From assembly GCA_039818825.1 (NCBI GenBank), contig JBCBTD010000037.1, positions 1 through 40,731 of the forward strand: DNA of 40,731 bases, read 5' to 3'. The position numbers and the translations under genes were made by a program. Of the stretch, positions 21,804-30,211 are shown piece after piece. The DNA is from JBCBTD01 sp039818825 (GTDB lineage Bacteria; Pseudomonadota; Alphaproteobacteria; Geminicoccales; Geminicoccaceae). Position 1 is the stretch's first letter. Each line of letters starts with the position of its first letter. A model generated the notes under the pieces. The model ran no database searches and was not told where the DNA came from. It was given only the letters and a program-made list of their open reading frames with translations.

Positions 21804-24575
21804 TCAGGTGGCAGAGGTGCGGGGTGGCGTCAGCGCGCGCAGCAGGCTCTCGCGTAGGCGCTGCAGTTTGGCCGGCGAGGTCACTTTCATGCCGAAGACG
21901 TCCTTGACGTAGATGACGTCGACGACGCGTTCACCGAAGGTCGTTACGTGCGCACTCGAGACGACCAACCCCAACTCTTTCAGGGTGCGGGTGATGTCGA
22001 ACAACAGGCCGAGCCGATCGCGCCCGTTGAGCTCGATCACCGTGTGGGTCCGGCTGGCGCCGTTGTCGATCAGCACGCGTGGCGTCACCCGAAAGACGTC
22101 CCGGCGGGAGGCTTGTGGTCGATGCTTCGCCAGCAGTTTCGCGACGTGCAGGCGGCCGGCCAGCGCTTTCTCGACGTTGTCGTGGATCCGCTGCAGCCGG
22201 CGTGGGTCGTCGACGGCATGATGTCGGTCGGCGTCCTGGATACCGAAGCTGTCGAGTGCCATGCTCTCTTGGGTCGTGAAGACGTGGGCGTCGACGATGC
22301 TGGCACCTGAGAGCGCCAGAGCACCCGCCACCTCCATGAACAAGCCCGGGTGGTCCGGGGCGTAGACGGTGAGGTCGGTGCGGTCCTGGTAGGCGTCAGC
22401 CACGAGCCGCAGCCCCAACAGGCGTTTCTCGCGTTCGACCTCGGCGATCAGATGGGCGTGTTCGTGGTGCTGTTGCGTCTCGAAGCCAAGCCAGTAACGG
22501 GGATCGTGTCGCGCGACGTAGGCGTCGATCTGTTGCGGTCCCCAACCGGCCGGTGGGTCCGCGGCGAGGCTTGCGGCCAGCGCCGCCTGGGCTTCGTCGA
22601 CGGTCTCGCGATGGACCGCGTCGACGTCGCCGGCGAGCATGGCGCCTTCGGCGGCACGAAAAAGGCTCCGCAGCAACTGCGCCTTCCAACCGTTCCAGGT
22701 TCGCGGGCCTACGGCGCGCACGTCGGCGACGGTCAACAGCAAGAGTAGCCGCAGCCGCTCCGGCGATTGCACCACCTGGACGAAGTCCTGCACGGTTTTC
22801 GGATCGTCGAGATCGCGCGAGAACGCGGTCTGGGTCATCAACAGGTGGTGCCGGACCAGCCAGAGCACGGTGTCGATCTGCGGTGCCGGCAGCCGCCATC
22901 GCGCCAGCACGTGGGCCGCGATGCGTTGGCCGACGGTGCTGTGGTTGCCGCGCCGACCCTTGCCGATGTCGTGGAAGAACGCGGCAAGGTACAGCTCGGG
23001 CTTGGAGACGATCTGGCGCATCACCTCGGTCGACAGCGGCAGGTCCTCTTTGTGGTCGCCGCGACCGATCGCATCGAGATTGCCGATCACGCGGAGCGTG
23101 TGCTCGTCGACGGTGTACGCGTGATAGAGGTTGTGCTGCATCTGCCCGACGATGATCCCGAACTCCGGCACGAACCGCCCGAGGACGCCCAAGCCGTTCA
23201 TCTCGGTGAGGATCCGGCCGGTCCGCTCGGACGCCGTGAGCAGGTGCAGCAGGTGTTCGATGGCCCCGGCATCGTCGCGCACGTCAGCGTTGACTTTGCG
23301 GTGGCTCCGTTGGACGGCCCTGGCGGCGTCGGCGCCGATCGCCACGTCATGCGCATCGGCAAGGCGGAACAGGCGTAGCATGTCGCCCGGTGCCTTTTGG
23401 AAGCGTTCGGGGTCGTCGAGACCGATCTTGCCGTCGCCGACGACGAACCCGTCGATGCGCTGTTTGCCGACCTGAAAGCCCAGGCTGTACATCTTGAACA
23501 ACGGCCGCGGCCGATGACGCTCGTCCAACGTCCCGGAGACGATCTCGGTCATCAGGCCGACGTCTTTCGCGACCAGATAGAAGCGCTTCATGAAACGCTC
23601 GACGGCATCCAGTCGCTGTCGCGCCCGGAACCCCATGCGTGCGGCCACTTCGGTTTGTAGATCGAAGCTCAGGCGTTCTTCGGGTCGGCCGGTGATGTAG
23701 TGGAGGTGGCAGCGCACCGCCCAGAGGAACCGTTCCGAGCGGCGGAGGGCGCGGACCGCGGCCCGGTCCAACAGGTCCAGCCCGACCAGATCCTCCATCC
23801 GCTCGGCGTTGTGGAAACAGCGCGCCAGCCACATGATCAGCTGCAGGTCGCGGAGACCGCCTTCACCCTCCTTGACGTTCGGCTCGTTCAGGTAGCGGCT
23901 GTCGCCGACCTTGCCGTGCCGCTGGCGCCGTTCGGCGAGCTTCTGGTCGAGGTACGGAAGCTCGCGCCCCAGCACCACGTCGCGCCGCAGCCGTTTGCAG
24001 AAATTGTCGTAAAGCGTCGGATCGCCCCACAAGAGACGCGTCTCCAGCGCGGCCGTCATGATGGTCGTGTCCTTGCGCGCCGCCCGCAACGCCTCGTCGC
24101 CGGTGCGGACGGCGTGGCCGACTTTGAGCTTGAGGTCCCAAAGCGTGTAGAGGACGGTCTCGACCAGCTGCTCGATCCGCGACGTCGGTTTGTAGCTGTG
24201 CAGAAACAGCAGATCGATGTCGGATTGGGGCGCCAGCTCGCCGCGGCCGTAGCCGCCGACGGCGACGACCGCGAGGCGCTCGGTCGGGGTGGGGTTGGGC
24301 ATCGGGTAGCGCTGCAGGTCCGCCCAATCGAGCAGGCCGCCGAGCACGGCGTCCATGAGTCGCGCCCTGGCGAAGACGACGTCGGCAGCCATGCCATCCT
24401 GGTCGAACACCTGGCGAATGTCGGCTTCGGCCGCGGTCAGCAGCGGCCGGATCGCGGCCAAAGGCTTGGCCGACGGCGCGAGACCGGCCAGCGTCGCACG
24501 CAGCTGCTTGCCTGCGGGTGCGAGGGGCGGGCCGGCGACCGGGGCCGCAGGCAGGGGGTGTGCCGGAACGTCCAT
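21804..24575 (-). CDS. glnD: Bifunctional uridylyltransferase/uridylyl-removing enzyme GlnD
   Basis: Central nitrogen sensor: uridylylates PII when glutamine is low and removes UMP when it is high. I chose the ATG at 24575 (923 aa); the frame reads open 90 codons further but that stretch crosses the ccmD control region. The order is nucleotidyltransferase domain with GGYGRGELAPQSDIDLLFL (about 104-122), the GlnD helical part with NVKEGEGGLRDLQ, HD domain with AAFFHDIGKG (about 530), and two C-terminal ACT domains (LTVYAPDHPGLFMEVAGALA about 730 and VIELNGRDRLGLLFDITRTL about 843). All catalytic motifs look intact. No clear Shine-Dalgarno sequence precedes the ATG. It is divergent from the ccm cluster. 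Confidence 0.97.
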   Translation of the reverse strand: MDVPAHPLPAAPVAGPPLAPAGKQLRATLAGLAPSAKPLAAIRPLLTAAEADIRQVFDQDGMAADVVFARARLMDAVLGGLLDWADLQRYPMPNPTPTERLAVVAVGGYGRGELAPQSDIDLLFLHSYKPTSRIEQLVETVLYTLWDLKLKVGHAVRTGDEALRAARKDTTIMTAALETRLLWGDPTLYDNFCKRLRRDVVLGRELPYLDQKLAERRQRHGKVGDSRYLNEPNVKEGEGGLRDLQLIMWLARCFHNAERMEDLVGLDLLDRAAVRALRRSERFLWAVRCHLHYITGRPEERLSFDLQTEVAARMGFRARQRLDAVERFMKRFYLVAKDVGLMTEIVSGTLDERHRPRPLFKMYSLGFQVGKQRIDGFVVGDGKIGLDDPERFQKAPGDMLRLFRLADAHDVAIGADAARAVQRSHRKVNADVRDDAGAIEHLLHLLTASERTGRILTEMNGLGVLGRFVPEFGIIVGQMQHNLYHAYTVDEHTLRVIGNLDAIGRGDHKEDLPLSTEVMRQIVSKPELYLAAFFHDIGKGRRGNHSTVGQRIAAHVLARWRLPAPQIDTVLWLVRHHLLMTQTAFSRDLDDPKTVQDFVQVVQSPERLRLLLLLTVADVRAVGPRTWNGWKAQLLRSLFRAAEGAMLAGDVDAVHRETVDEAQAALAASLAADPPAGWGPQQIDAYVARHDPRYWLGFETQQHHEHAHLIAEVEREKRLLGLRLVADAYQDRTDLTVYAPDHPGLFMEVAGALALSGASIVDAHVFTTQESMALDSFGIQDADRHHAVDDPRRLQRIHDNVEKALAGRLHVAKLLAKHRPQASRRDVFRVTPRVLIDNGASRTHTVIELNGRDRLGLLFDITRTLKELGLVVSSAHVTTFGERVVDVIYVKDVFGMKVTSPAKLQRLRESLLRALTPPRTSAT

Positions 24576-24658
24576 GGCGGTGTCGTGCACGTTGCGAAGC
24601 CAATGCTTGTCCTTAAGTAAGCTGGAGCTGGCAGAACAGGGCACAAGCGAGTCGACGT
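24576..24658. promoter_or_regulatory. Divergent promoter region glnD / ccmD
   Basis: An 83-bp gap between two divergent operons that must hold or overlap both promoters. A TTGCGA followed by an AT-rich CCTTAAGTAAGC stretch on the plus strand is the only vaguely promoter-like element for the ccm side. No NtrC-type or FNR/Anr-type palindrome is recognisable by eye. The call rests mainly on gene orientation. Confidence 0.35.
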
Positions 24659-24829
24659 GTGGGCGACTTCTGGTCAATGGGCGGCTATGGCGCCTACGTG
24701 TGGAGCGCATTCGGTGTAAGCGTTGGTGCGCTTGCGGTATTGCTCGTTGCGAGCTGGACCGCGAGCCGCCGGCGCGACGCCGAGCTTCAACGCTGGCGCC
24801 GACGCATCGGCAGTGCCGACGAAAGCTGA
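24659..24829 (+). CDS. ccmD: Heme exporter protein CcmD
   Basis: Very small membrane protein (56 aa from GTG 24659, or 50 aa from the ATG at 24677) that helps release holo-CcmE from the CcmABC complex. The translation MGGYGAYVWSAFGVSVGALA, then VLLVASW and the basic tail TASRRRDAELQRWRRRI, matches the CcmD plan: an aromatic-rich start, one transmembrane helix and a positively charged cytoplasmic end. It ends 9 nt before ccmE. The GTG start has a modest GCGAG ahead of it; the ATG is equally possible. No ccmA, ccmB or ccmC precedes it here, so it opens the cluster. Confidence 0.85.
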   Translation: MGDFWSMGGYGAYVWSAFGVSVGALAVLLVASWTASRRRDAELQRWRRRIGSADES

Positions 24830-24838
24830 GGACGCGCC

Positions 24839-25294
24839 ATGGCGTTGCGGACACGGAAGAGCCAAAGGCTGTTGCTCGTCACGGTCGCCCTGCTGTTGCT
24901 CGGTGGCGCGACCGCTCTGGTCCTCGCGGCGCTCGAAGAGAACATCGCGTTTTTCGCCGGCCCGGCGGAGCTCGCCAGTGGCACGATCGAAGCGGGCAAG
25001 CGCCTGCGTCTTGGCGGTTTGGTCGTGACCGACAGCGTCGTTCGCGCGGCCGATGGCGAGATCCGCTTCCAACTGACCGATGCCGTCGCCGACATCGAAG
25101 TCCGCTACGTCGGTGTGTTGCCGGACCTCTTCCGCGAGGGCCAGGGCATCGTCGCCGTGGGCTCGTTGACACCGGAAGGCCGCTTCGACGCCACCGAAGT
25201 CCTTGCCAAGCACGACGAAGGCTACATGCCACCCGAAGTCGCGGCCGCGCTGGAGCGCGCCGGCCACTGGCGCGACGGCGAGGATGGTCGATGA
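24839..25294 (+). CDS. ccmE: Cytochrome c-type biogenesis heme chaperone CcmE
   Basis: Periplasmic, membrane-anchored heme chaperone that binds heme covalently and hands it to CcmF/H. It has 151 residues. A basic start and transmembrane helix (about 10-31) are followed by the OB-fold domain (ASGTIEAGKRLRLGGLV, VRYVGVLPDLFREGQGIVAVG). The heme-attachment histidine is His125 in AKHDEGYMPPEV, with Tyr129 as the usual axial ligand. A GAGGA ribosome-binding site lies six bases before the ATG. Its stop overlaps the ccmF start (ATGA). Confidence 0.97.
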   Translation: MALRTRKSQRLLLVTVALLLLGGATALVLAALEENIAFFAGPAELASGTIEAGKRLRLGGLVVTDSVVRAADGEIRFQLTDAVADIEVRYVGVLPDLFREGQGIVAVGSLTPEGRFDATEVLAKHDEGYMPPEVAAALERAGHWRDGEDGR

Positions 25295-27285
25295 TCCCTG
25301 AACTCGCGCATCTGGCCTTGGTGCTGGCCCTGGGCGTGGCCCTGATCCAGTCGACGTTGCCGCTGGTCGGGGCCGCCCGTGGCGATGCCGGGATGATGGG
25401 TTTGGCGCGCTCGTCGGCACTGGCGCAGTTGCTGCTCGTCAGCCTGGCCATGGGCGCATTGATCCACCTCTACGTCGTCTCGGACTTCTCGGTCGCGAAC
25501 GTCGCGGCGAACAGCCACGTGGCCAAGCCGCTCATCTACAAGATCAGCGGCACCTGGGGGAACCACGAGGGCTCCTTGCTGCTCTGGGTGTGGGTGCTGG
25601 CGTTGTTCGGCGGTGCGGTCGCAGCGTTCGGTGATGCGATGCCGACGTCGTTCCGGGCGCGCGTCCTCGCCGTGCAGGGGATGATCGGCTTGGCGTTCCT
25701 GGCGTTCATGTTGTTCACGTCGAACCCGTTCGCCCGCCTCGACCCGGCACCGTTCGAGGGTTCCGGGCTCAATCCGATCCTTCAGGACCCCGGCCTCGCG
25801 ATCCATCCGCCGATGCTCTACATCGGCTATGTCGGCTTCTCGATGACGTTTGCATTCGCCGTCGCCGCTCTGATCGAGGGACGGATCGATCCGAGCTGGG
25901 CGCGCTGGATGCGCCCTTGGGCATTGATCGCCTGGGCGTCGCTCAGCCTCGGCATCGCGCTCGGCTCTTGGTGGGCCTACTACGAACTTGGCTGGGGCGG
26001 CTGGTGGTTCTGGGACCCGGTCGAGAACGCGTCGTTCATGCCGTGGCTGGCCGGCACGGCGCTCTTGCACTCGCTGATCGTGGTCGAGAAGCGGGACAGT
26101 CTGAAGAGCTGGACCATTCTGCTGGCCATTCTCACTTTCGGTCTCAGCCTGCTCGGCACGTTCTTGGTGCGCTCCGGGGTGCTGACGTCGGTCCATGCCT
26201 TCGCCACGGACCCGGCCCGAGGTGTGTTCATCCTGGCGATCCTGCTCGTCGCGTTGGTGGTTCCCCTGCTCCTCTATGCTTGGCGGGCGCCTGAGATGCG
26301 CGCGTCGGGGGCGTTCCGCGCGGTTTCGCGCGAGAGCGCATTGATCGCCAACAACCTGATCCTGGCGGTCGCCACGCTCACCGTGCTGCTCGGGACCCTC
26401 TATCCGCTGTTTCTCGACATCGCCGCCGGCGAGCTGATTTCCGTCGGTCCGCCCTACTTCAACGCGACGTTCCTGCCGTTGATGGTGCCGCTGTTGATCC
26501 TGGTGCCGATCGGGACGCTCTTGGCTTGGAAGCGTGGCGACCTCGCCCGCGTGCTCAAGCTGATGGGCGTTGCGGCGCTCGCTGCGGTGGTGCTCGCCGC
26601 GGTGGCGGCTTGGTCCGACCCGCGTAGCACGATCGTCACCGCGTTGGGCTTCGGCTTGGCTGGCTGGCTGTTCGCTGGCGCCGCCACCGATCTTGCACAA
26701 CGGGCCGGCGTCGGCCGGGTCGAGATCGGTCGTCTTTGGGGACGGTTGGTCGGTCTGCCCCGCGGCGCGTGGGCGACCGCTCTCGCCCACACCGGTCTAG
26801 GGGTCGTGGTCGTCGGGATCACCGGCGCCTCGGCTTGGCAGACGGAGGTCATCGCTTCCGTCGAGATCGGCGAGAGCCGTGAGCTTGCCGGCTACGAGGT
26901 GACGCTTGCCGACGTGAGCCGAATCCAGGGGCCGAACTACGTGGCCGATCAGGCGCGTTTCGAGATCGACCGGAACGGGCGTCCGGTCGCGAGCCTCACC
27001 AGCGAGCGGCGCAGCTATCCGGTCGAGGGCCAGAGCACGACCGAGGCGGGCATCGCCACCAACCCATGGCGTGATCTCTACGTGGTCCTGGGTGAGCGCG
27101 GCGACGACGGGCTCTGGGTCGTGCGCCTTTACCACAACCCGCTGGTGGTCTGGATCTGGGGCGGCGTCGTGTTCATGGCAGCGGGCGCCGCCGTGTCGCT
27201 CGGCGATCGCCGCCATCGGATCGGCGCGCCGACGCCGGCCAAGGGCCGTGCGGCGCCGGCGGTCGGCCCGGCCGTCGGGAGCTGA
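25291..27285 (+). CDS. ccmF: Heme lyase subunit CcmF
   Basis: Large inner-membrane protein of the heme lyase that joins heme from CcmE to apocytochrome c. The real start is the ATG at 25291 (664 aa), overlapping the ccmE stop; upstream reading frame is the shadow of ccmD/ccmE. The WWD heme-handling motif is GWGGWWFWDPVENASFMPW (about residues 232-250). Other family blocks are KISGTWGNHEGSLLLWVW, NPILQDPGLAIHPPMLYIGYVGFSMTFAFAV and FGLSLLGTFLVRSGVLTSVHAFATDP. It has many membrane helices and a periplasmic C-terminal domain before the last helix. It is followed 3 nt later by ccmG. Confidence 0.97.
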   Translation: MIPELAHLALVLALGVALIQSTLPLVGAARGDAGMMGLARSSALAQLLLVSLAMGALIHLYVVSDFSVANVAANSHVAKPLIYKISGTWGNHEGSLLLWVWVLALFGGAVAAFGDAMPTSFRARVLAVQGMIGLAFLAFMLFTSNPFARLDPAPFEGSGLNPILQDPGLAIHPPMLYIGYVGFSMTFAFAVAALIEGRIDPSWARWMRPWALIAWASLSLGIALGSWWAYYELGWGGWWFWDPVENASFMPWLAGTALLHSLIVVEKRDSLKSWTILLAILTFGLSLLGTFLVRSGVLTSVHAFATDPARGVFILAILLVALVVPLLLYAWRAPEMRASGAFRAVSRESALIANNLILAVATLTVLLGTLYPLFLDIAAGELISVGPPYFNATFLPLMVPLLILVPIGTLLAWKRGDLARVLKLMGVAALAAVVLAAVAAWSDPRSTIVTALGFGLAGWLFAGAATDLAQRAGVGRVEIGRLWGRLVGLPRGAWATALAHTGLGVVVVGITGASAWQTEVIASVEIGESRELAGYEVTLADVSRIQGPNYVADQARFEIDRNGRPVASLTSERRSYPVEGQSTTEAGIATNPWRDLYVVLGERGDDGLWVVRLYHNPLVVWIWGGVVFMAAGAAVSLGDRRHRIGAPTPAKGRAAPAVGPAVGS

Positions 27286-27288
27286 CCG

Positions 27289-27822
27289 ATGCGGCGCCTG
27301 CTGTTCCTCCTGCCCATCGTCGCGGTCGTCGCGATCGGCGCCGGTTTGTGGCTGGGCCTCGGCCGCGACCCGAGCGCGCTGCCGTCGGTGTTGATCGACC
27401 AGCCGGTGCCGGCGATGGACTTGCCGCCCGTGGCAGGCTTGGCAACGCCAGGCTTGGCGACCGGTGATCTCGGCGGTGAGCCGATGCTGGTCAACGTTTT
27501 CGCGTCTTGGTGTGCGCCCTGTCGGGTCGAGCATCCCGTGCTGACCAGGCTCGCCGAGGTGGAGGGCGTGCCGCTCCTCGGCATCAACTACAAGGACGAG
27601 CCGGCGGCAGCGGTCGCTTGGCTCCACGAACTCGGTAACCCGTACGAGCGCATCGGCGCCGATCCGGAGGGCCGGACGGGCATCGATCTCGGCATGTACG
27701 GCGTGCCGGAGACCTTCGTCGTCGATGCCGACGGCCGCATTCGTTATCGCCATGCCGGTCCGGTGCTGCCGGCCGACGTCGAACGCGTGTTCCTGCCGCT
27801 GTTGGCGGAGCTGCGCGGATGA
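27289..27822 (+). CDS. ccmG: Thiol:disulfide interchange protein CcmG/DsbE
   Basis: Membrane-anchored periplasmic thioredoxin that keeps the CXXCH cysteines of apocytochrome c and CcmH reduced. It has 177 residues, with a signal anchor at residues about 3-24 (LLFLLPIVAVVAIGAGLWLGL). The active site is WCAPC (Cys75 and Cys78) in VNVFASWCAPCRVEHPVL, and the cis-proline loop is YGVPETFVVDADGRIRYRHAGPV. These are the DsbE-specific features separating it from general thioredoxins. Its stop overlaps the ccmH start (ATGA), consistent with the pair acting together. Confidence 0.96.
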   Translation: MRRLLFLLPIVAVVAIGAGLWLGLGRDPSALPSVLIDQPVPAMDLPPVAGLATPGLATGDLGGEPMLVNVFASWCAPCRVEHPVLTRLAEVEGVPLLGINYKDEPAAAVAWLHELGNPYERIGADPEGRTGIDLGMYGVPETFVVDADGRIRYRHAGPVLPADVERVFLPLLAELRG

Positions 27823-28280
27823 GGCGTTGGCTCCTGGTCGCCTTGGTCGTGCTGCCCTTTGCCGCGGCGGCGGCACCTTCGCCTTCGGAAATGCTGGACG
27901 ATCCAGCGCTGGAACAGCGCGCGCGGGCCATCAGCGCCGAACTCCGTTGCGTGGTTTGCCAGAACGAGTCGATCGACGCGAGCAACGCGCCGTTGGCCGC
28001 GGACATGCGCCGCCTGGTGCGCGAGCGGCTTGCCGCCGGCGACGACGACCACGCGGTCATGGCCTACATGACGGCGCGCTACGGCGACTTCGTGCTGCTG
28101 CGGCCGCCGGTCAGAAGCAACACTTGGCTCTTGTGGTTCGGCCCCGCGGTAGTCGGGGCGCTGGCCGCGTCGGCGTTGGTCGTCGCCTTGGTCAGGCGCC
28201 GCGCTGCGCCGGCGGCATCGGTGCCACTCACCGCCGAGGAGCAGAGGCTCGTCGACGATCTGCTCCGTGAGCGGCGCTGA
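27819..28280 (+). CDS. ccmH: Cytochrome c-type biogenesis protein CcmH
   Basis: Thiol oxidoreductase subunit of the heme lyase complex. It has 153 residues: a cleavable-looking signal (LLVALVVLPFAAAAAPS), a three-helix periplasmic domain with the redox pair Cys44 and Cys47 in LRCVVCQNESIDAS, and a C-terminal transmembrane helix (WLLWFGPAVVGALAASALVVALV). The segment YMTARYGDFVLLRPP is family-typical. It is the short form, with the TPR part encoded separately as ccmI right after, as usual in alphaproteobacteria. Confidence 0.96.
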   Translation: MRRWLLVALVVLPFAAAAAPSPSEMLDDPALEQRARAISAELRCVVCQNESIDASNAPLAADMRRLVRERLAAGDDDHAVMAYMTARYGDFVLLRPPVRSNTWLLWFGPAVVGALAASALVVALVRRRAAPAASVPLTAEEQRLVDDLLRERR

Positions 28281-28283
28281 GCC

Positions 28284-29672
28284 ATGACCTTCTCGATTGC
28301 CGCGGGCGTGCTCCTGGTCCTTGCAGTCGTGCTGGTCGTTTGGCCGCTGCTGCGGCCCCGTGGCGCGCGCGACGCGCGTGAGCACGCGCTCGACGTCTAC
28401 AAGGATCAGCTCGACGAGATCGACCGCGACCGCGACCGTGGCCTGATCGAGGGCGAGCAGGCCGCCGCTGCCCGTTTGGAGGTGCAACGGCGGCTGGTCG
28501 CCGTGGCCAGGACCGCACCGTCCGCCCCGGGCGGCGTCCGCCCCCGGCCGGTCGTGGCGATCGTCGTCGCCGCGCTGCTCGTCGGCGGCAGCGTCTTCGT
28601 CTACGGCGAGTTGGGCAGCCCGCGACTGCCCGGACAGCCACTGAGCCAGCGCGATCAGTCGACGCAGATCGCCGAGCGGCGCGAGATGGCCGCCGAGTTG
28701 GCGCAACTGGAGCCGCTGGTCGACACCGACGCCGCCGAGGATCCGATGTTCTGGCTGGCGCTCGGCCAATTGCGCGCCGAGCTGCTCGGGCCCGCCGAAG
28801 CCGAAGCGGCCTACCGTGACGGCCTCGGCCGCAATCCCGACGACCCTGAACTGCTGGCGGCGCTGGGCGAGAGCCTGGTCGGGCAGGCCGGCGGTAGCGT
28901 TATCCCCGTCGCCCGGGCGGCGTTCGAGCGCGCCTTGCGACTGCGCCCCGACCAGCGCCGCGCGCTCTACTACTTGGGCCTCGCCGCATCCCAGGAGGGC
29001 GATGACGTCACCGCGGTCGGCCATTGGGCGCGGTTGTTGGCGACGAGCCCGCCCGATGCCCCCTGGCACGATTCGGTCGAGACGATGCTCGTGGCTGCTG
29101 CCGGTCGGGCCGACCTCGACCCGGTGGCTGCCGTCGCCGAGGCTCGATCGGCCGCTCCGCCCATGCCGGCGTCCACCGCTCTCGGACCCGTCCCTGAGGC
29201 CGAGGGTGCCGAGCAAGACGCCATGATCCGCGAGATGGTAGCGGGGCTCGAAGCGCGCCTGCAGGAGGCGCCCGACGATTTGCAGGGTTGGATCCGGCTC
29301 GGACGATCGCAGATCGTGCTCGGGGACGAGCCGGCCGGTGCCGCTGCCTTCGCCCGCGCCCGGGCGTTGGCGCCAGCGGATGCGGACGTCCTGCGGGCCG
29401 AGGCGGATGCGCATTTGGCCGTGGCCGAGCGCATCATGGGGGTGCCGAAGGTCAGTGACCGGGTGGTCGAGATCTACGGCGAGGTGGCGTCGCTCGATCC
29501 CGGCGACCCGCAGCCGCACTGGTTCGTCGGTCTGTGGGCCTTGCAGACCGGGGACGTCGTTGCCGCCCGTACGGCCTGGGAGCGGGTGCTCGCCATGGTC
29601 GACCCCGAGAGCCCGGACCACGCGGCGATCAAGCAGCAGCTCGAGGCCCTGGACAGCTTCGCCGGCGGTTGA
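28284..29672 (+). CDS. ccmI: Cytochrome c-type biogenesis TPR protein CcmI
   Basis: Apocytochrome c chaperone of the heme lyase. It has 462 residues. The CcmI-specific start is a transmembrane helix (IAAGVLLVLAVVLVVWPLL), then a cytoplasmic coiled region with ALDVYKDQLDEIDRDRDRGLIEGEQAAAARLEVQRRLV, then a second helix (VVAIVVAALLVGGSVFVYGELG). The rest is TPR-rich periplasmic sequence, for example FWLALGQLRAELLGPAEAEAAYRDGL and ALRLRPDQRRALYYLGLAASQEGD. It starts 4 nt after ccmH. It is the last gene of the cluster seen here. Confidence 0.94.
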   Translation: MTFSIAAGVLLVLAVVLVVWPLLRPRGARDAREHALDVYKDQLDEIDRDRDRGLIEGEQAAAARLEVQRRLVAVARTAPSAPGGVRPRPVVAIVVAALLVGGSVFVYGELGSPRLPGQPLSQRDQSTQIAERREMAAELAQLEPLVDTDAAEDPMFWLALGQLRAELLGPAEAEAAYRDGLGRNPDDPELLAALGESLVGQAGGSVIPVARAAFERALRLRPDQRRALYYLGLAASQEGDDVTAVGHWARLLATSPPDAPWHDSVETMLVAAAGRADLDPVAAVAEARSAAPPMPASTALGPVPEAEGAEQDAMIREMVAGLEARLQEAPDDLQGWIRLGRSQIVLGDEPAGAAAFARARALAPADADVLRAEADAHLAVAERIMGVPKVSDRVVEIYGEVASLDPGDPQPHWFVGLWALQTGDVVAARTAWERVLAMVDPESPDHAAIKQQLEALDSFAGG

Positions 29673-29729
29673 CGGTTTCTTCACGGCTCCACTGCAGGAT
29701 CGGTGCACCTGAGACCTGGAGCGGGTGCC

Positions 29730-30104
29730 GTGACCGATCATATGTCCAGCGACGTCGACTATCTCCAACGCGCCGCGGACAGTGGCAATGCCGAGGCGAT
29801 GTTCTTACTTGGCGTGTGCTACGCCGAAGGTCGTAAGCTCCCGCAGAGCTTCCGCACGGCCGCCAAATGGTTCCACGCTGCCGTCCGCAAAGGGCACGTC
29901 CGTGCCACCACATCGCTCGGCTTCCTCTACAGTCGCGGTCGTGGTGTCCGTCTCGACGAAAAGCTGGCCTACAAGATGTTCCTGGAAGCTCAGGACCAGG
30001 GCGACGTCCTGGCGGGGGATCTGGCATCCCGGTTGCGCCAGCAGATGAGCCCGCCGATGCTCAAGGAAGCGGAACGGCTCGCCGCCAATCGACGGGTCGG
30101 CTGA
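29730..30104 (+). CDS. Sel1-like repeat (SLR/TPR-like) protein
   Basis: Small helical-repeat protein of unknown partner (124 aa from GTG 29730, with GGAG eight bases upstream; a GTG at 29703 is an alternative). Two Sel1-type repeats are seen: NAEAMFLLGVCYAEGRKLPQSFRTAAKWFHAAVRKG and HVRATTSLGFLYSRGRGVRLDEKLAYKMFLEAQDQG, plus a partial third. Such repeats mediate protein contacts. There is no signal peptide or transmembrane segment, so it should be cytosolic. It stands between ccmI (57 nt before) and tkt (107 nt after) and does not belong clearly to either. Confidence 0.8.
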   Translation: MTDHMSSDVDYLQRAADSGNAEAMFLLGVCYAEGRKLPQSFRTAAKWFHAAVRKGHVRATTSLGFLYSRGRGVRLDEKLAYKMFLEAQDQGDVLAGDLASRLRQQMSPPMLKEAERLAANRRVG

Positions 30105-30211
30105 CGCCGACTGCGGCGGTCCGTGCCCCTGGCCTCACGCATCCTGAGCGGCTAGACCCACCGGTCAGCGACTGCGACGCGGTCTCGTCGTAGGCGGGTG
30201 GGGAGGGGCAA

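Noticed and set aside
25222..26790. Minus-strand open frame opposite ccmF
   Set aside because: Low-complexity, Gln/Arg/His-rich shadow of a membrane protein gene; no start site or domain supports it.
27744..29768. Long open frame on the minus strand opposite ccmG-ccmH-ccmI (over 600 codons)
   Set aside because: Rich in Arg, His, Gln and Gly, with no recognisable domain, and fully antisense to three well-identified genes. It is expected from high-GC third-position bias.
30105..30211. tRNA or small RNA gene between the Sel1 protein and tkt
   Set aside because: No cloverleaf, T-arm GGTTCGA-type sequence or CCA end was found in this or any other gap in the window.
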